A stretch of DNA of 22,310 nucleotides from Actinomycetes bacterium (GTDB lineage Bacteria > Actinomycetota > Coriobacteriia > Coriobacteriales > Eggerthellaceae): assembly GCA_023460315.1 (NCBI GenBank), contig JAEWQO010000134.1, forward strand, positions 1 through 22,310. The letters run 5' to 3'. Both the position numbers and the translations under genes were made by a program. Shown here piece by piece: positions 1-8,641 of this stretch. Numbering within the stretch: the first letter of the stretch is position 1; each line of letters starts with the position of its first letter. A model generated the notes under the pieces. It searched no databases. It saw only the letters and a program-made list of their open reading frames with translations, and was not told where the DNA came from.

Positions 1-46
1 GGAAAAATTTGAGTTGAGGGCTGAAATAGCCTAACCATGAAAATAC

Positions 47-68
47 GGTCATCGTCTAGAATCTGTTA
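47..68 (+). repeat. Left terminal inverted repeat of the IS256-family element
   Basis: The 22 bases begin GGTCATCGTC and continue with AGAATC and TTA. They pair with the right repeat at 1385-1406 when one gap is allowed in each. The repeat lies 32 bp upstream of the transposase start codon. Confidence 0.75.
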
Positions 69-99
69 ACGACCAAGAAAACGGATTCAAGGAAAGGCG

Positions 100-1365
100 A
101 TGACCGCAATGAACACTTTACCCGATGCGATGCCAAAACACGATGACGGAATGATTGATCTGCGAGAGTTGGGAAGAACGCTCGTGGAGACGCTCGTCAA
201 CGAGGTCATGGCCGCACAGGCCGACATGCTCTGCGAAGACGGCAACTCCCGCAACGGCTACCGCCAGCGCAGGCTTGTCACCAGCGTCGGCGAGATAACG
301 ATGAAGATACCCAAGCTGCGCATGGGGAGCTACTTTCCCGACGACGTCATCGAGCGCTATTCCCGCACAGACCGTGCCGTGGTGGCAGCTGTGGCGGAGA
401 TGTATGCCACAGGCGTCTCGACCAGGAAGATCGAGAAGGTGGCGGCAAAACTCGGTGTCGCCAAGATGAGCGCCAGCCAGGTCAGCCGTATCTGCGAGGT
501 GTTGGATGAGGAGGTGGCCGACCTGCAGCACCAGACCTTCGAGGATGCCGAGTTTCCCTACCTCTGGATCGACGCGACCTATATCAAGGCGCGGAGCGGT
601 GCCCACATATCTTCGATGGCGGCCGTCACGGCCATAGGCTGTGGTGCAGATGGCATCCGCCGGTTCGTGGGATTCGACTGCGTTGACACCGAGTCATATG
701 CATCTTGGAAGGGTTTTCTCAAAGATCTCCGCACACGTGGGGTCAAGGGCGTGCGCTGCGTCACGACAGACGCCCATGAGGGCCTGAAGAAAGCGATATC
801 CGAGTGCTTTCCCGGCGCGACCTGGCAGCGTTGCATAGTGCATCTGGAACGCAACGTCTGCTCGTTGCTGAAGACGAGAACGCAGCGTGCCATGGCAGGC
901 AAGGCACTGCAGGCCGTCTTTAAGGAAAGCGATCCGGTCATAGTGCGCGAGGCCTACCATGTGGCAATCGACGAGACAGGCAAGTTCGGCGCCGCTGCTG
1001 CGGAACTGCTGGAAGAAGCCGAGGCAGACGCGCTTGCCTATCTGGACTTTCCCGTCGAGCACAGACGCCGTCTGCGTACCAACAACGTGCAGGAGCGCGC
1101 CAACCGCGAGATCAAGCGCCGCAGCCGCGTCGTGCAGGTGTTTCCATCGACGAAATCACTGATCCGATTGGTCGGTGCCGTATGCTGCGAGATAGATGAG
1201 GATTGGTCGTCGCGCTGCTATATCGAACCCGATTCGCTGGCCGTGCTGAAAGAGGAATCCAAGCCGGCAAAGCCAACCAAAGCGACCGAGGAAGACAAGC
1301 AGAGAGCCACAAGGCTGATAGCGGTGGCAATGGAATCAGTCGGACAGAAAAGGAGGGCTGCATAG
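100..1365 (+). CDS. IS256-family (mutator-type) transposase
   Basis: This 421-residue DDE transposase cuts and pastes or copies the surrounding element. The expected catalytic triad is visible: Asp158 in LWIDATY, Asp224 in VTTDAHEG and Glu332 in NNVQERANREIKRR. The family C/H signature WQRCIVHLERN lies between the second Asp and the Glu. The N-terminal part (about residues 20-140) resembles the usual DNA-binding region with the NGYR motif. Length is normal for the family and no frameshift is seen, so the enzyme is probably active. The ATG at 100 is preceded by a purine-rich AAGGAAAGG. It is the only gene in the element and has the same orientation as the gene it interrupts. Confidence 0.95.
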   Translation: MTAMNTLPDAMPKHDDGMIDLRELGRTLVETLVNEVMAAQADMLCEDGNSRNGYRQRRLVTSVGEITMKIPKLRMGSYFPDDVIERYSRTDRAVVAAVAEMYATGVSTRKIEKVAAKLGVAKMSASQVSRICEVLDEEVADLQHQTFEDAEFPYLWIDATYIKARSGAHISSMAAVTAIGCGADGIRRFVGFDCVDTESYASWKGFLKDLRTRGVKGVRCVTTDAHEGLKKAISECFPGATWQRCIVHLERNVCSLLKTRTQRAMAGKALQAVFKESDPVIVREAYHVAIDETGKFGAAAAELLEEAEADALAYLDFPVEHRRRLRTNNVQERANREIKRRSRVVQVFPSTKSLIRLVGAVCCEIDEDWSSRCYIEPDSLAVLKEESKPAKPTKATEEDKQRATRLIAVAMESVGQKRRAA

Positions 1366-1384
1366 AACTGCTATGATGTATGCG

Positions 1385-1406
1385 TAATGATTCTGGGACG
1401 ATGACC
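1385..1406 (+). repeat. Right terminal inverted repeat of the IS256-family element
   Basis: Read on the minus strand, this starts GGTCATCGTC and matches the left repeat at 47-68. The reading frame of the downstream molybdoenzyme opens immediately after it; the last in-frame stop upstream of that gene (TGA at 1402-1404) lies inside this repeat. Confidence 0.75.
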
Positions 1407-1407
1407 C

Positions 1408-4400
1408 TTTACACCAACATTCGCGACACTACCCGTCTCCTGGGACGAGGCGATTGACACCTGCGCTCAAAGCCTCCTCGACATCATCGCAGATCCTGAA
1501 TGTAACGGTGCTCACAGCATCAAGATCTTGCATGGCACTTCTCGCCATACGACGTATTCGACCGAAAGCCTGCCTTTTGTGATGGGAACGGCAAACTGGG
1601 GTGCGACCGCAGGGCAGATATGCAAGGGACCGCGCGTGGGAGGCAATGCCCTGGTGGCCTATCCCTGTCACTGGGTTTCGGTCACCGATGGTATGCAGGT
1701 GATGTTCAACTGGGGCACCAATCCCGAGATCAGCAATTATGACATTGCGGGCAAGGTCATCATCGACGAGAAATTCAAGGCGGAGAAATCGATTTGCGTG
1801 GGACCTCGCAAACAAAATCTCGGGAAAGAGATGGACGTTCAGCTGCATCTTCGCCCCGGTTCGGATGCCGGACTCGCGCAAGGGCTGCTCAACTTGACCA
1901 TCCAGAATAAGAACTACGACGAACTGTTTGTCAAGCGCTGGACCAACGGTGTTTTCCTTCACTGCGACGACATTGATCCAACCGGCTATGAGTGGGCGGT
2001 TAAGTATGAAAGTGGGTATTATCCCATAAACATCAAGACACAGCTGCTCAAGGAGAGCGATCTTGTTGAAGGGGGCAATCCCAAAAAATACGCCGTCTGG
2101 AATTCCCGGAAGGGCGAAATAACTTTTTTCGATACAGAGAAACGGTTGTGGGACGGAGAGGAACGGTATCTCGACCCGCAAGAGAGAAAAGACCGTGGAG
2201 ATGATGTCTCCATTTCCTTTGTCAAAGATGGGATCTTTGCCGAGGATCCCGGTTTTCCCGCAGAGTTGAACCTTGATCCCGCCCTTGAAGGCGAGTTTGA
2301 GGTCACCCTTAAAGACGGTAGAAAGGTGAAGGCGACTCCTACCTTTGAGCTGTTCAAGCAGCGGGTTTCATACTGGACTCCCGAAAGGACGGCAGAATAT
2401 TGCTGGCTTGATGCAGAAGATATTAAAAAGGCCGCTGAGATCTATGGCAAGGAAGCGGGACAGGGTGGCATCATCTATCAGCTGGCAATCGAACATACGG
2501 GGAATGCGATACAAACGGTTAACACCATTCTTCATTTGTCAGCTCTCATGAACAATGTGGACACCCCTGGTGGCAATCGGGGTTCAGAAAGCATGTATTT
2601 TCTTTATAACACCTATATGGAGTACCATGCTCCCCTTGCGACAGTCCATATGCCAGAAAGAGATGCCGAGCAGGTTGCTGGTTTTGTCGACCAGGAAGGC
2701 GACAGCCTGTATCCGCTTCTGCCTTGGTTTTCCTATATTGGTGGACCCGCTTTGGTTCACGACCAAACTGCAGCTTCGGACATGATTCGCGATGGGAAAC
2801 CGTACAAGATCAAGGGCATGATTTCCTGCACAGGCAATCATTTCCATTCGAGCAATGCCAACGATAATTGGGAGGCGTTCAAGCAACTTCAGTTCTACAT
2901 GGGTTGGGAAATATTCTTTGCTCCCACCATTGAACTCGCCGACATCATCTTGCCCGCAACTCACTTCCTCGAAAACAACTGCTGTCGTATTTCGAAAGGT
3001 GCCGAAAATGGCATTGGAGCGATGGTTGCTTGCGTCGAACCGATGGCTGAAGCTGTGTGGGACAGCGCAAGCTGCATAAACATGCTTGCAAAGAGGATGA
3101 CCGAGCTGGCGGCTGACATGCCCGAAATTCGGGATAACGAAAGGCTGAACGATATCTACAAAGCCTATCCGTGGTGGCCGAGCCAAGAGCAGGTCGATGC
3201 AGGAATGGCGCCGCCGTGGCTGCCGAAGGAATGGCCCAGCGAAGTCGGACAGTGGCCCGATGCCCATCACATGCTCGATTTGTCCGTGGTGCCCCTGCGC
3301 CCCAACTTTGACTATGAACCCGCTCCGGGAGTGACTCCCTTCGCGCAAGGGTTCAGCGAGCCTGGTCCGAATGTCCGCAGCGATGATTGGGAGGACAGCG
3401 ATGTCGTAAATCAATATCGTGCCGGCAATCAGCTCAATCTCCAACAGGATGCCAATGGCATGACGCATTTGGTGCTCAATGACTGGGATGATTTTGTCGA
3501 AAAGTATCAGGAAGGGGGCCAGTGGCTTCTCAAGCAAATTTCACCATTCGGATACTATAAGCGCTATATGTGGAGGTATCTGTACAAGGACGCTGATCCG
3601 AGCGTTGTTTCGGGCTCAAATCCGATCGGGGTCGGCGAGGGCGATTGGAACAATGGATTTCCGACTCCTTCGGGGAAATACGAGCTCTGGTCTACCATTC
3701 TCGAATCGTACCCAGCAACTGAAGCCGCAGGAGGGACAAACCGCTCTGTTGGGTACGAGGAGACCGATGGGAGATATGGCGATGCATTGCCGCTGGTCCG
3801 CGAGCCATATGCGAGTCCCTATAGCACTCCTGAGCTTTATGAAGAATACCCCGTGGTGCTCACGTCAGGTCGTCGCAATCCTCTCTACTTTCATTCGGAG
3901 CAGCGTCAGCAGCCTTATACCCGTGAGCTTTATCCGGTGCCTCATTTTCAAATAAACTCCGCACTCGCCGCCGAATTGGGTATCGAGGACGGTGATTGGT
4001 GCTGGATCGAAAGCCCCCATGGAAAGATTCGCCAAGTGGCTGATATCTTCGATGGGATCGATCCCCGAGTGATCGAAGCTGACCACGGCTGGTGGTTCCC
4101 TGAACTCCCGGCACCGACGCATGGATATGACCTCTGCAATGTCAACTGCCTCGTTGACAAATACAGCCGGGATCCCCTTATTGGATCGACAACACTGCGT
4201 TCGTATCTGGTGAAGATATATAAGGCGACACCCGAGAACAGTCCCTATGGCAATCCCATCCCTTGTTCGGACGAGACAGATAACGATATTGCCGATGGCA
4301 TTCCTTATTCGCTAGACGAAAACGGCGACAAGCATCCGCAGATCATCACCAGTGGGACCGATTCGCGTATGGCTGCTTGGATGCCGCTGTCGGTTGAGCG

Positions 4401-4485
4401 CTTGCAGGAAATTGCAAGCACAATCGAAGAATCTGATTTCTTTGATCCGTCTCGTCCCAATTTTGGAAGGGAGTATGTGGTCTGA
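1408..4485 (+). pseudogene. Molybdopterin-dependent oxidoreductase (DMSO reductase family), N-terminus lost at the IS256 element
   Basis: This is the catalytic subunit of a respiratory molybdoenzyme that would transfer electrons to, or dehydroxylate, an extracytoplasmic substrate; the substrate cannot be read from sequence. The frame is open from the IS edge and includes VSWDEA at 1435-1452, the hallmark that follows the N-terminal 4Fe-4S domain. The longest initiable ORF starts at TTG 1528 (985 aa). Visible features: the GQICKGPR segment with Cys codon 1621-1623, the probable Mo ligand; the RPGSDAGLAQGLL cofactor segment; and a C-terminal dinucleotide-binding domain (about ORF residues 775-880) with LTSGRRNP and DHGWWFPE. 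Missing are the Tat signal, the CxxCxxxC 4Fe-4S motif and roughly 150 or more residues. The tail resembles the Eggerthella catechol-dehydroxylase, thiosulfate and polysulfide reductase groups. Its stop overlaps the next start (TGATG). The remnant is probably inactive. Confidence 0.9.
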
Positions 4486-5069
4486 TGCAATACGCAATTG
4501 TGACTGAATGCAACCGCTGCGTGAAGTGCTACGCATGTGCGATTGCCTGCAAGGTGGAAAATCAGGTTCCCCTTGGTTCCCACTGGACCAAAATTCTGCG
4601 CGTTGGTCCCCATCCCATCAACGAAGGCGACGTCTTTCCAAACACGGAACTGTATTATCTTCCGATAAAATGCCAGCATTGTCGCAAACCGGAATGTGTG
4701 ACGGTTTGCCCCACCGGCGCCTCTCGCAAAGAGGAGGATGGCACGGTTCAAATCAACAAAGAAAAATGCATAGGATGTCAGTTCTGCGTCATGGCCTGTC
4801 CTTATGGCGTCCGTTACCTCAATGAGGAAACAAAGGTTGTTGAGAAGTGCACCATGTGTAAACAGCTTGTCGAGGCGGGAGGAGTGCCTGAATGCGTAGC
4901 GGCATGCAATGGGCGCGCTTTGCACTTCGGGGATATTGACGATCCTGACTCTCAAGTAAGCATGTTGATATCCGAGGCGGGGGACAAGATGCATCGACTT
5001 CCGGATGTGGGAAATGAGCCGAGCAGCGCCTATCTTCTCGAGAAGATGAAGTGGAGGTTGAGCCAATAA
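4485..5069 (+). CDS. DmsB-like four-cluster 4Fe-4S electron-transfer subunit
   Basis: The 194-residue iron-sulfur subunit should carry electrons from the membrane anchor to the molybdoenzyme. Sixteen cysteines form four 4Fe-4S motifs: C12/15/18/22, C63/66/71/75, C95/98/101/105 and C122/125/137/141, the DmsB/PsrB/NrfC pattern. An extra Cys9 precedes the first motif. It has no signal peptide, so in this family it is exported by riding on the Tat signal of its catalytic partner; that partner has lost its N-terminus here, so export would be expected to fail. The ATG at 4485 overlaps the upstream stop by one base, with GGAAGGGAG about 11 bases upstream. Its own stop overlaps the next start (TAATG), indicating tight translational coupling. 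Confidence 0.93.
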   Translation: MQYAIVTECNRCVKCYACAIACKVENQVPLGSHWTKILRVGPHPINEGDVFPNTELYYLPIKCQHCRKPECVTVCPTGASRKEEDGTVQINKEKCIGCQFCVMACPYGVRYLNEETKVVEKCTMCKQLVEAGGVPECVAACNGRALHFGDIDDPDSQVSMLISEAGDKMHRLPDVGNEPSSAYLLEKMKWRLSQ

Positions 5070-5986
5070 TGGAACTGCAATGGCCTTTGATGTTGTTCAC
5101 GCTATTCGTGGCAGGTGGGGCAGGTACGTTGGGCGCGGTGTCATTAGGCGCTTTACTGGGAAGATCAAAAAAAGTGTACCTGGCGGGATTGGCTGTCAGC
5201 TTTGGATCCTTCGTGTTCGGTGGTCTGTGCTCGGTTGCTCATTTACAGACACCTGCCAATTATTTTAAGCAATTGGGCAATGTGACATCCGGCATTAATC
5301 AGGAGATTGCCATGCTTGGCGTCTGCATGGTGCTCATTGCGCTTTCCTTTATTCTGATTCGACGGGGAGGAGAGGAGGCCAGCCCGAACAAGGCGTTGGC
5401 TGCCATTTCTATTGTTGCCTCGCTTTGCCTGGTGATAGTCATGTCCCATTCGTACATGATGCCTTCTATTCCTTCATGGAATACCGTTCTCCTCCCGCTT
5501 TATTATTTGTTGAATTCTGCTGTTCTCGGAGGGTTTTCCTTTGCCTTGCTATTGGCACTGTTCGACAAAGAAAATCAGAATGGCAAGATTGCCCTGATCA
5601 TTTTGGGTTCTCTCGTGGCGTTGGCCATCATCATCTTCGCCTATGTTGCCTTTTTCGGGTCGGTTTCTTATGAGTCGCGTCTGTGGTGGGATGCGGCTGC
5701 TGGTCCTGTCGATTCGGCGGGGAACGCAACGGCGATTGCCGACCCAGATCCCTCGGCGATTGCCGTACGTATTCTTGTCGGTGACCTGGCTGGTTTATTC
5801 TGGGGTGCAGTCGTCGTAATCGGCCTTGCGCTTCCCCTCTTTGCTTCGGTTCTCATGTGGGTCAAACGCAGTGATCCCAAGGTTGTCATTGGCGTGGTTA
5901 TTGCTGCATTGGTTTGTCTGGTGATCGGGGGCTTGGCCTTCAGAGCATTGATCTATCTGAGCGGCGCGAGCTACTTCGCATATTAG
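5069..5986 (+). CDS. DmsC-like membrane anchor subunit
   Basis: This 305-residue polytopic protein has about eight hydrophobic helices and resembles DMSO reductase anchor subunits (DmsC), which oxidise menaquinol and pass electrons to the DmsB-like protein. The order catalytic subunit, iron-sulfur subunit, anchor is the classic operon layout. I chose the ATG at 5069 because it overlaps the upstream TAA and GTGGAGG lies 11 bases before it; an in-frame GTG at 5051 would add six residues. A soluble loop rich in Asp and Ala sits between helices near residues 205-230 (SRLWWDAAAGPVDSAG), probably extracytoplasmic. The assignment is by topology and context more than by conserved residues. Confidence 0.88.
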   Translation: MELQWPLMLFTLFVAGGAGTLGAVSLGALLGRSKKVYLAGLAVSFGSFVFGGLCSVAHLQTPANYFKQLGNVTSGINQEIAMLGVCMVLIALSFILIRRGGEEASPNKALAAISIVASLCLVIVMSHSYMMPSIPSWNTVLLPLYYLLNSAVLGGFSFALLLALFDKENQNGKIALIILGSLVALAIIIFAYVAFFGSVSYESRLWWDAAAGPVDSAGNATAIADPDPSAIAVRILVGDLAGLFWGAVVVIGLALPLFASVLMWVKRSDPKVVIGVVIAALVCLVIGGLAFRALIYLSGASYFAY

Positions 5987-6002
5987 AGCTGGTTTGTCTT
6001 CC

Positions 6003-6030
6003 GAGGGCTGTCGTGGTGACGATGGCCCTC
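6003..6030 (+). other. RNA hairpin between the anchor gene and the chaperone gene
   Basis: GAGGGC (6003-6008) pairs with GCCCTC (6025-6030). The stem continues inward through two wobble pairs and TCGT/ACGA to a GGTG tetraloop, giving about 12 paired positions. No U-run follows. It lies 17 bases after the anchor stop and 24 bases before the chaperone start. It may set the expression ratio of the two halves of the operon by attenuation or mRNA stabilisation. Confidence 0.5.
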
Positions 6031-6054
6031 ATCACGGTATCAGAAGGAGATAAC

Positions 6055-6765
6055 ATGAATTGTCCATCTGCGGATTTTTCCAATGAACTGGAAAGAGAAA
6101 GGTCCCGGCATGATGCGTATGAGCTCTTCATGCGATTTTTCAAGGTAGAAATTAGTCAAGATCTATTCGCTTGCCTTCAGGGCAATGATCTTCTGACCTT
6201 CGACAACGCGACGAAGAGAAATGAAAACGTGGAGATGATTTTATCGGGGCTTCACCTGATGAAGTCATATTTCGTCTCTGACGGCGCCTCAAAGCTCGAT
6301 CTTGACAGAGACTATGCAAAAGTATTTTGCGGGGCGGGGTCAACTAATTGCACGGCCGCCTACCCCTTCGAATCTCTCTACACCAGCAAAGAACGTTTGC
6401 TCATGCAAGAAGCGCGTGACAGCGTGTTGAAGTGGTATGCGAGGCATGGCCTTGGAAAAGCGTCCTCATGGAAGGATTGCGAAGACCATCTGGCGGTTGA
6501 GCTTGAGTTTTTGGTATACCTTATCGGCGAGTCAATCGCCGCTTTGGAAAAAGGCGACATCGAGTGGGCGAGGGCGCTTGCCAAGGAGCAGCAAGGGTTC
6601 ATGGCCGAGCACCTTGTCAACTGGGTTCCGACGTTTGCCACGCAAGTGGTTAAGCATGCTCGAACTGATTTCTACCAAGGTGCGGCCTTGATGCTCGAAG
6701 GGTATCTGTTGAGCGACTTTTCTGAAATCCAAGCCATCGGAGTCACTGAGCCACGAGAGTCTTGA
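6055..6765 (+). CDS. TorD/DmsD-family molybdoenzyme chaperone
   Basis: The 236-residue cytoplasmic chaperone would bind the molybdoenzyme precursor and hold it until cofactor insertion and Tat export. It shows the family pattern: an all-helical protein with DYAKVFCG, then AYPFESLYTS (aromatic, glutamate, Ser-Leu-Tyr) near residues 100-110, then a DHLAVELEFLVYL segment around residues 143-155. The ATG at 6055 has a strong AAGGAGA seven bases or so upstream; the frame runs open further upstream, but that part overlaps the anchor gene and carries no family sequence. It sits between the anchor gene and the NapG-like gene. Its presence argues that the intact catalytic subunit was a Tat substrate, matching the inference that the signal peptide was lost with the IS insertion. 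Confidence 0.88.
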   Translation: MNCPSADFSNELERERSRHDAYELFMRFFKVEISQDLFACLQGNDLLTFDNATKRNENVEMILSGLHLMKSYFVSDGASKLDLDRDYAKVFCGAGSTNCTAAYPFESLYTSKERLLMQEARDSVLKWYARHGLGKASSWKDCEDHLAVELEFLVYLIGESIAALEKGDIEWARALAKEQQGFMAEHLVNWVPTFATQVVKHARTDFYQGAALMLEGYLLSDFSEIQAIGVTEPRES

Positions 6766-6784
6766 GGTCATTAGGGGGTTTGTC

Positions 6785-7561
6785 ATGAAGAGAGAAATTG
6801 AGAGATTCCCCCGCACCGAAAGGTCCGAAGGAGATGATTCCTCTCAAGGACTAGACGGGTCTCATCGGTTCAAGGTTGTGGGAGGATTGACGCGGCGTTC
6901 GTTCATGTACGGTGTTGCTGGTGTGGTGGGCCTTGCCTCTGTCGGTTCAGCTGCAGCGTTTTTTGCAAGCAACGACAGTTTGGTACGTCCGCCTGGCGGC
7001 TGCAACGAGGATTCATTCATAGCAAAATGCATCCGTTGTGATCGCTGTCGGTCGATTTGTCCGACCGCTGCGATTGCTCCCTCCTCGCTTGAGGACGGCC
7101 TGCTGGCGGCACGCACTCCAAAAATGAATTTTCACGTGGGAGCGTGCATCTATTGCGGAAAGTGCGCAGACATATGTCCAACTGATGCCCTCGTTTCCTT
7201 TGGGGGGACATCTTTTGACTTCACACCTACCGTCGTTGATGAAAGGGCGGGAGATGTCGACGGGTCTGAGACGAAGACCTATTATCTGCCTGATCTGCTT
7301 CCCGATGAAACCATGGGGCTGGCGGTGGTGGACAGGGACCGTTGCATCGCGTGGGATGGCGCTTCGGGAGGTTGCATCAAATGCGCTCTTGAGTGTCCCT
7401 ATGAGGCGATTTCCCTTGATGAAGGCAATCGCCCGGTGGTCAATGAGTCCTTCTGCAATGGCTGTGGGGTCTGTGAAAACATCTGCCCTTCAAACAAGCT
7501 GCACAGCTTCAAAGGGTCAACGATGCGTGGAATAAACGTTGCGCCCCGCAGGAAAGGTTAG
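6785..7561 (+). CDS. NapG-like Tat-exported 4Fe-4S ferredoxin
   Basis: This 258-residue extracytoplasmic ferredoxin probably shuttles electrons from the NapH-like membrane protein encoded next. A twin-arginine signal lies unusually far in: TRRSFM with Arg37 and Arg38, followed by a hydrophobic stretch to about residue 62. Four 4Fe-4S sites follow: C82/85/88/92, C121/124/127/131, C187/197/200/204 and C224/227/230/234, the NapG arrangement including the wide third motif. The ATG at 6785 has AGGGGG a few bases upstream. It starts 19 bases after the chaperone stop and ends five bases before the NapH-like gene. In nitrate systems NapGH feed NapAB; here the likely client is the decapitated molybdoenzyme. 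Confidence 0.9.
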   Translation: MKREIERFPRTERSEGDDSSQGLDGSHRFKVVGGLTRRSFMYGVAGVVGLASVGSAAAFFASNDSLVRPPGGCNEDSFIAKCIRCDRCRSICPTAAIAPSSLEDGLLAARTPKMNFHVGACIYCGKCADICPTDALVSFGGTSFDFTPTVVDERAGDVDGSETKTYYLPDLLPDETMGLAVVDRDRCIAWDGASGGCIKCALECPYEAISLDEGNRPVVNESFCNGCGVCENICPSNKLHSFKGSTMRGINVAPRRKG

Positions 7562-7566
7562 ATGCA

Positions 7567-8499
7567 ATGAAAAAAATGAAATCGAAGCGGTTGCGCCTCA
7601 TCGTGCAGATTGCCGTCTTTGCGTTGGTGATAGCCAGCCTGGCCACCAATTTTGCTCTTGGAACGCCATCGGGTTTCGGGATTGGTGCCATAACGGCGAT
7701 ATGCCCCCTTGGAGCCATAGAAGTGTGGATCGCCTCAAACTCGTTCATCCCGTTAGCCTTTGTTTCCTTGCTATGCTTTGTTGTTCTGGGCGTGATTTTC
7801 GGAAAGGTCTTTTGCGCGTGGATATGTCCCGCACCTCTCTGGATGCGATTACGCGACCTTTTGAAGTCGAAAGGTCGCGTATCGAAAGAGGTGTCGGAAA
7901 AGGACGAGAAGGACGATGGTTTTAGCCAGTCAGCGGAAGGTTCAAGGGAGGAACGGTTGATGGAGACGAAAGCCTGTCCGTCAACTGGCGTCGCTCCCTC
8001 AGTGTTTCATGCCAAAGGGTTCTCTCGTCCAAGGATCGACTCGCGGTTTGCGGTACTGGTTGGAGCCTGTGCGTCAACGGCGGTCTTTGGCTTTCCGGTC
8101 TTTTGCCTCGTCTGTCCTGTTGGTCTTACCTTTGCTGCCGTCATAGCTTTATGGAGGTTGTTCTTTTTCCAGGAATCGACATGGCTTCTCGTCGTGGCTC
8201 CTGTTGTGATCATCCTCGAATTGGTGGTGTTTCATAAGTGGTGCGACAAGATTTGTCCTTTGGGGGCCGTGATGTCCCTTGCCGCTTCTTTGAACAAAAG
8301 GCTCCGCCCGGCGATCGACGAGCGGAAATGCCTTCGCCTTTCGAGTCCAGACAAACCACTTGATTGCAGGATTTGCAAGGAATCGTGTTCATATGGCATT
8401 GACTTGCACGATGCGGTGGCATCGAAACCTTTGGTCGAATGCACCAAGTGTCGCGATTGCGCAGACAACTGCCCGGTGCTTGCGATAACGTTTAAATAG
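7567..8499 (+). CDS. NapH-like membrane polyferredoxin
   Basis: The 310-residue inner-membrane protein probably oxidises menaquinol and passes electrons to the NapG-like ferredoxin. It has four to five hydrophobic helices with the NapH-type cysteine pairs: CPLGAIE near residue 46, CAWICP at 83-87, CLVCPVG and CDKICPLGA further on. A soluble C-terminal tail carries two ferredoxin motifs, CRICKESC and CTKCRDCADNCP. A charged segment of about 45 residues (roughly 100-145, rich in Glu, Lys and Ser) lies between helix 2 and helix 3. It looks like a cytoplasmic insertion and is longer than I expect for NapH. It is the last gene of the operon, followed by a strong terminator hairpin. Confidence 0.88.
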   Translation: MKKMKSKRLRLIVQIAVFALVIASLATNFALGTPSGFGIGAITAICPLGAIEVWIASNSFIPLAFVSLLCFVVLGVIFGKVFCAWICPAPLWMRLRDLLKSKGRVSKEVSEKDEKDDGFSQSAEGSREERLMETKACPSTGVAPSVFHAKGFSRPRIDSRFAVLVGACASTAVFGFPVFCLVCPVGLTFAAVIALWRLFFFQESTWLLVVAPVVIILELVVFHKWCDKICPLGAVMSLAASLNKRLRPAIDERKCLRLSSPDKPLDCRICKESCSYGIDLHDAVASKPLVECTKCRDCADNCPVLAITFK

Positions 8500-8538
8500 C
8501 ATTCGAAGTAAGTCCGTCAAGGCAAAGTGTTTCGACGA

Positions 8539-8576
8539 AAAGATGGGCTGAAGACATCTAGCTTCAGCTCATCTTT
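8539..8576. terminator. Bidirectional hairpin terminator between convergent transcription units
   Basis: AAGATGGGCTGAAG (8540-8553) pairs with CTTCAGCTCATCTT (8562-8575), with one G-U pair. One further A-T pair at the base and an 8-base loop complete it. It lies 40 bases after the NapH-like stop and 66 bases after the stop of the convergent LuxR gene, so it can serve both strands. Only short U stretches flank it. Confidence 0.8.
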
Positions 8577-8641
8577 CGGTTCAACTCCAGCGAGCGATGA
8601 CCAGCTTGTCGATTGATGGTTTGCCCCTCATTGATGCCTTC

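Larger units (their letters stand above)
47..1406 (+). mobile_element. IS256-family insertion sequence
   Basis: A single transposase gene is bracketed by imperfect inverted repeats. The left end begins GGTCATCGTC at 47, and the reverse complement of the right end (1385-1406) begins with the same ten bases, followed in both by AGAATC and TTA with small differences. The total of about 1.36 kb fits the IS256 family. The eight bases outside each end (GAAAATAC on the left, CTTTACAC on the right) do not match, so no target-site duplication is visible. The right end abuts the truncated molybdopterin oxidoreductase frame. End positions are inferred from the repeat alone and could be off by one or two bases. 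Confidence 0.85.

Noticed and set aside
1..46. Possible N-terminal remnant of the molybdoenzyme left of the IS
   Set aside because: All three plus-strand frames hit stops within the 46 bases and none reads like the family sequence that should precede VSWDEA.
1372..1390. Outward promoter at the right IS end driving the remaining operon
   Set aside because: TATGAT (1372-1377) and TAATGA (1385-1390) exist, but neither has a -35-like element at a suitable distance.
2584..3537. 317-codon minus-strand frame inside the molybdoenzyme gene
   Set aside because: It lies entirely antisense to a clear coding region, has no recognisable domain and is explained by codon bias.
1408..4485. Assignment as a specific catechol or dopamine dehydroxylase
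   Set aside because: The C-terminal sequence is compatible with that group but also with other DMSO-reductase-family enzymes; without the N-terminus and an alignment the substrate cannot be named.
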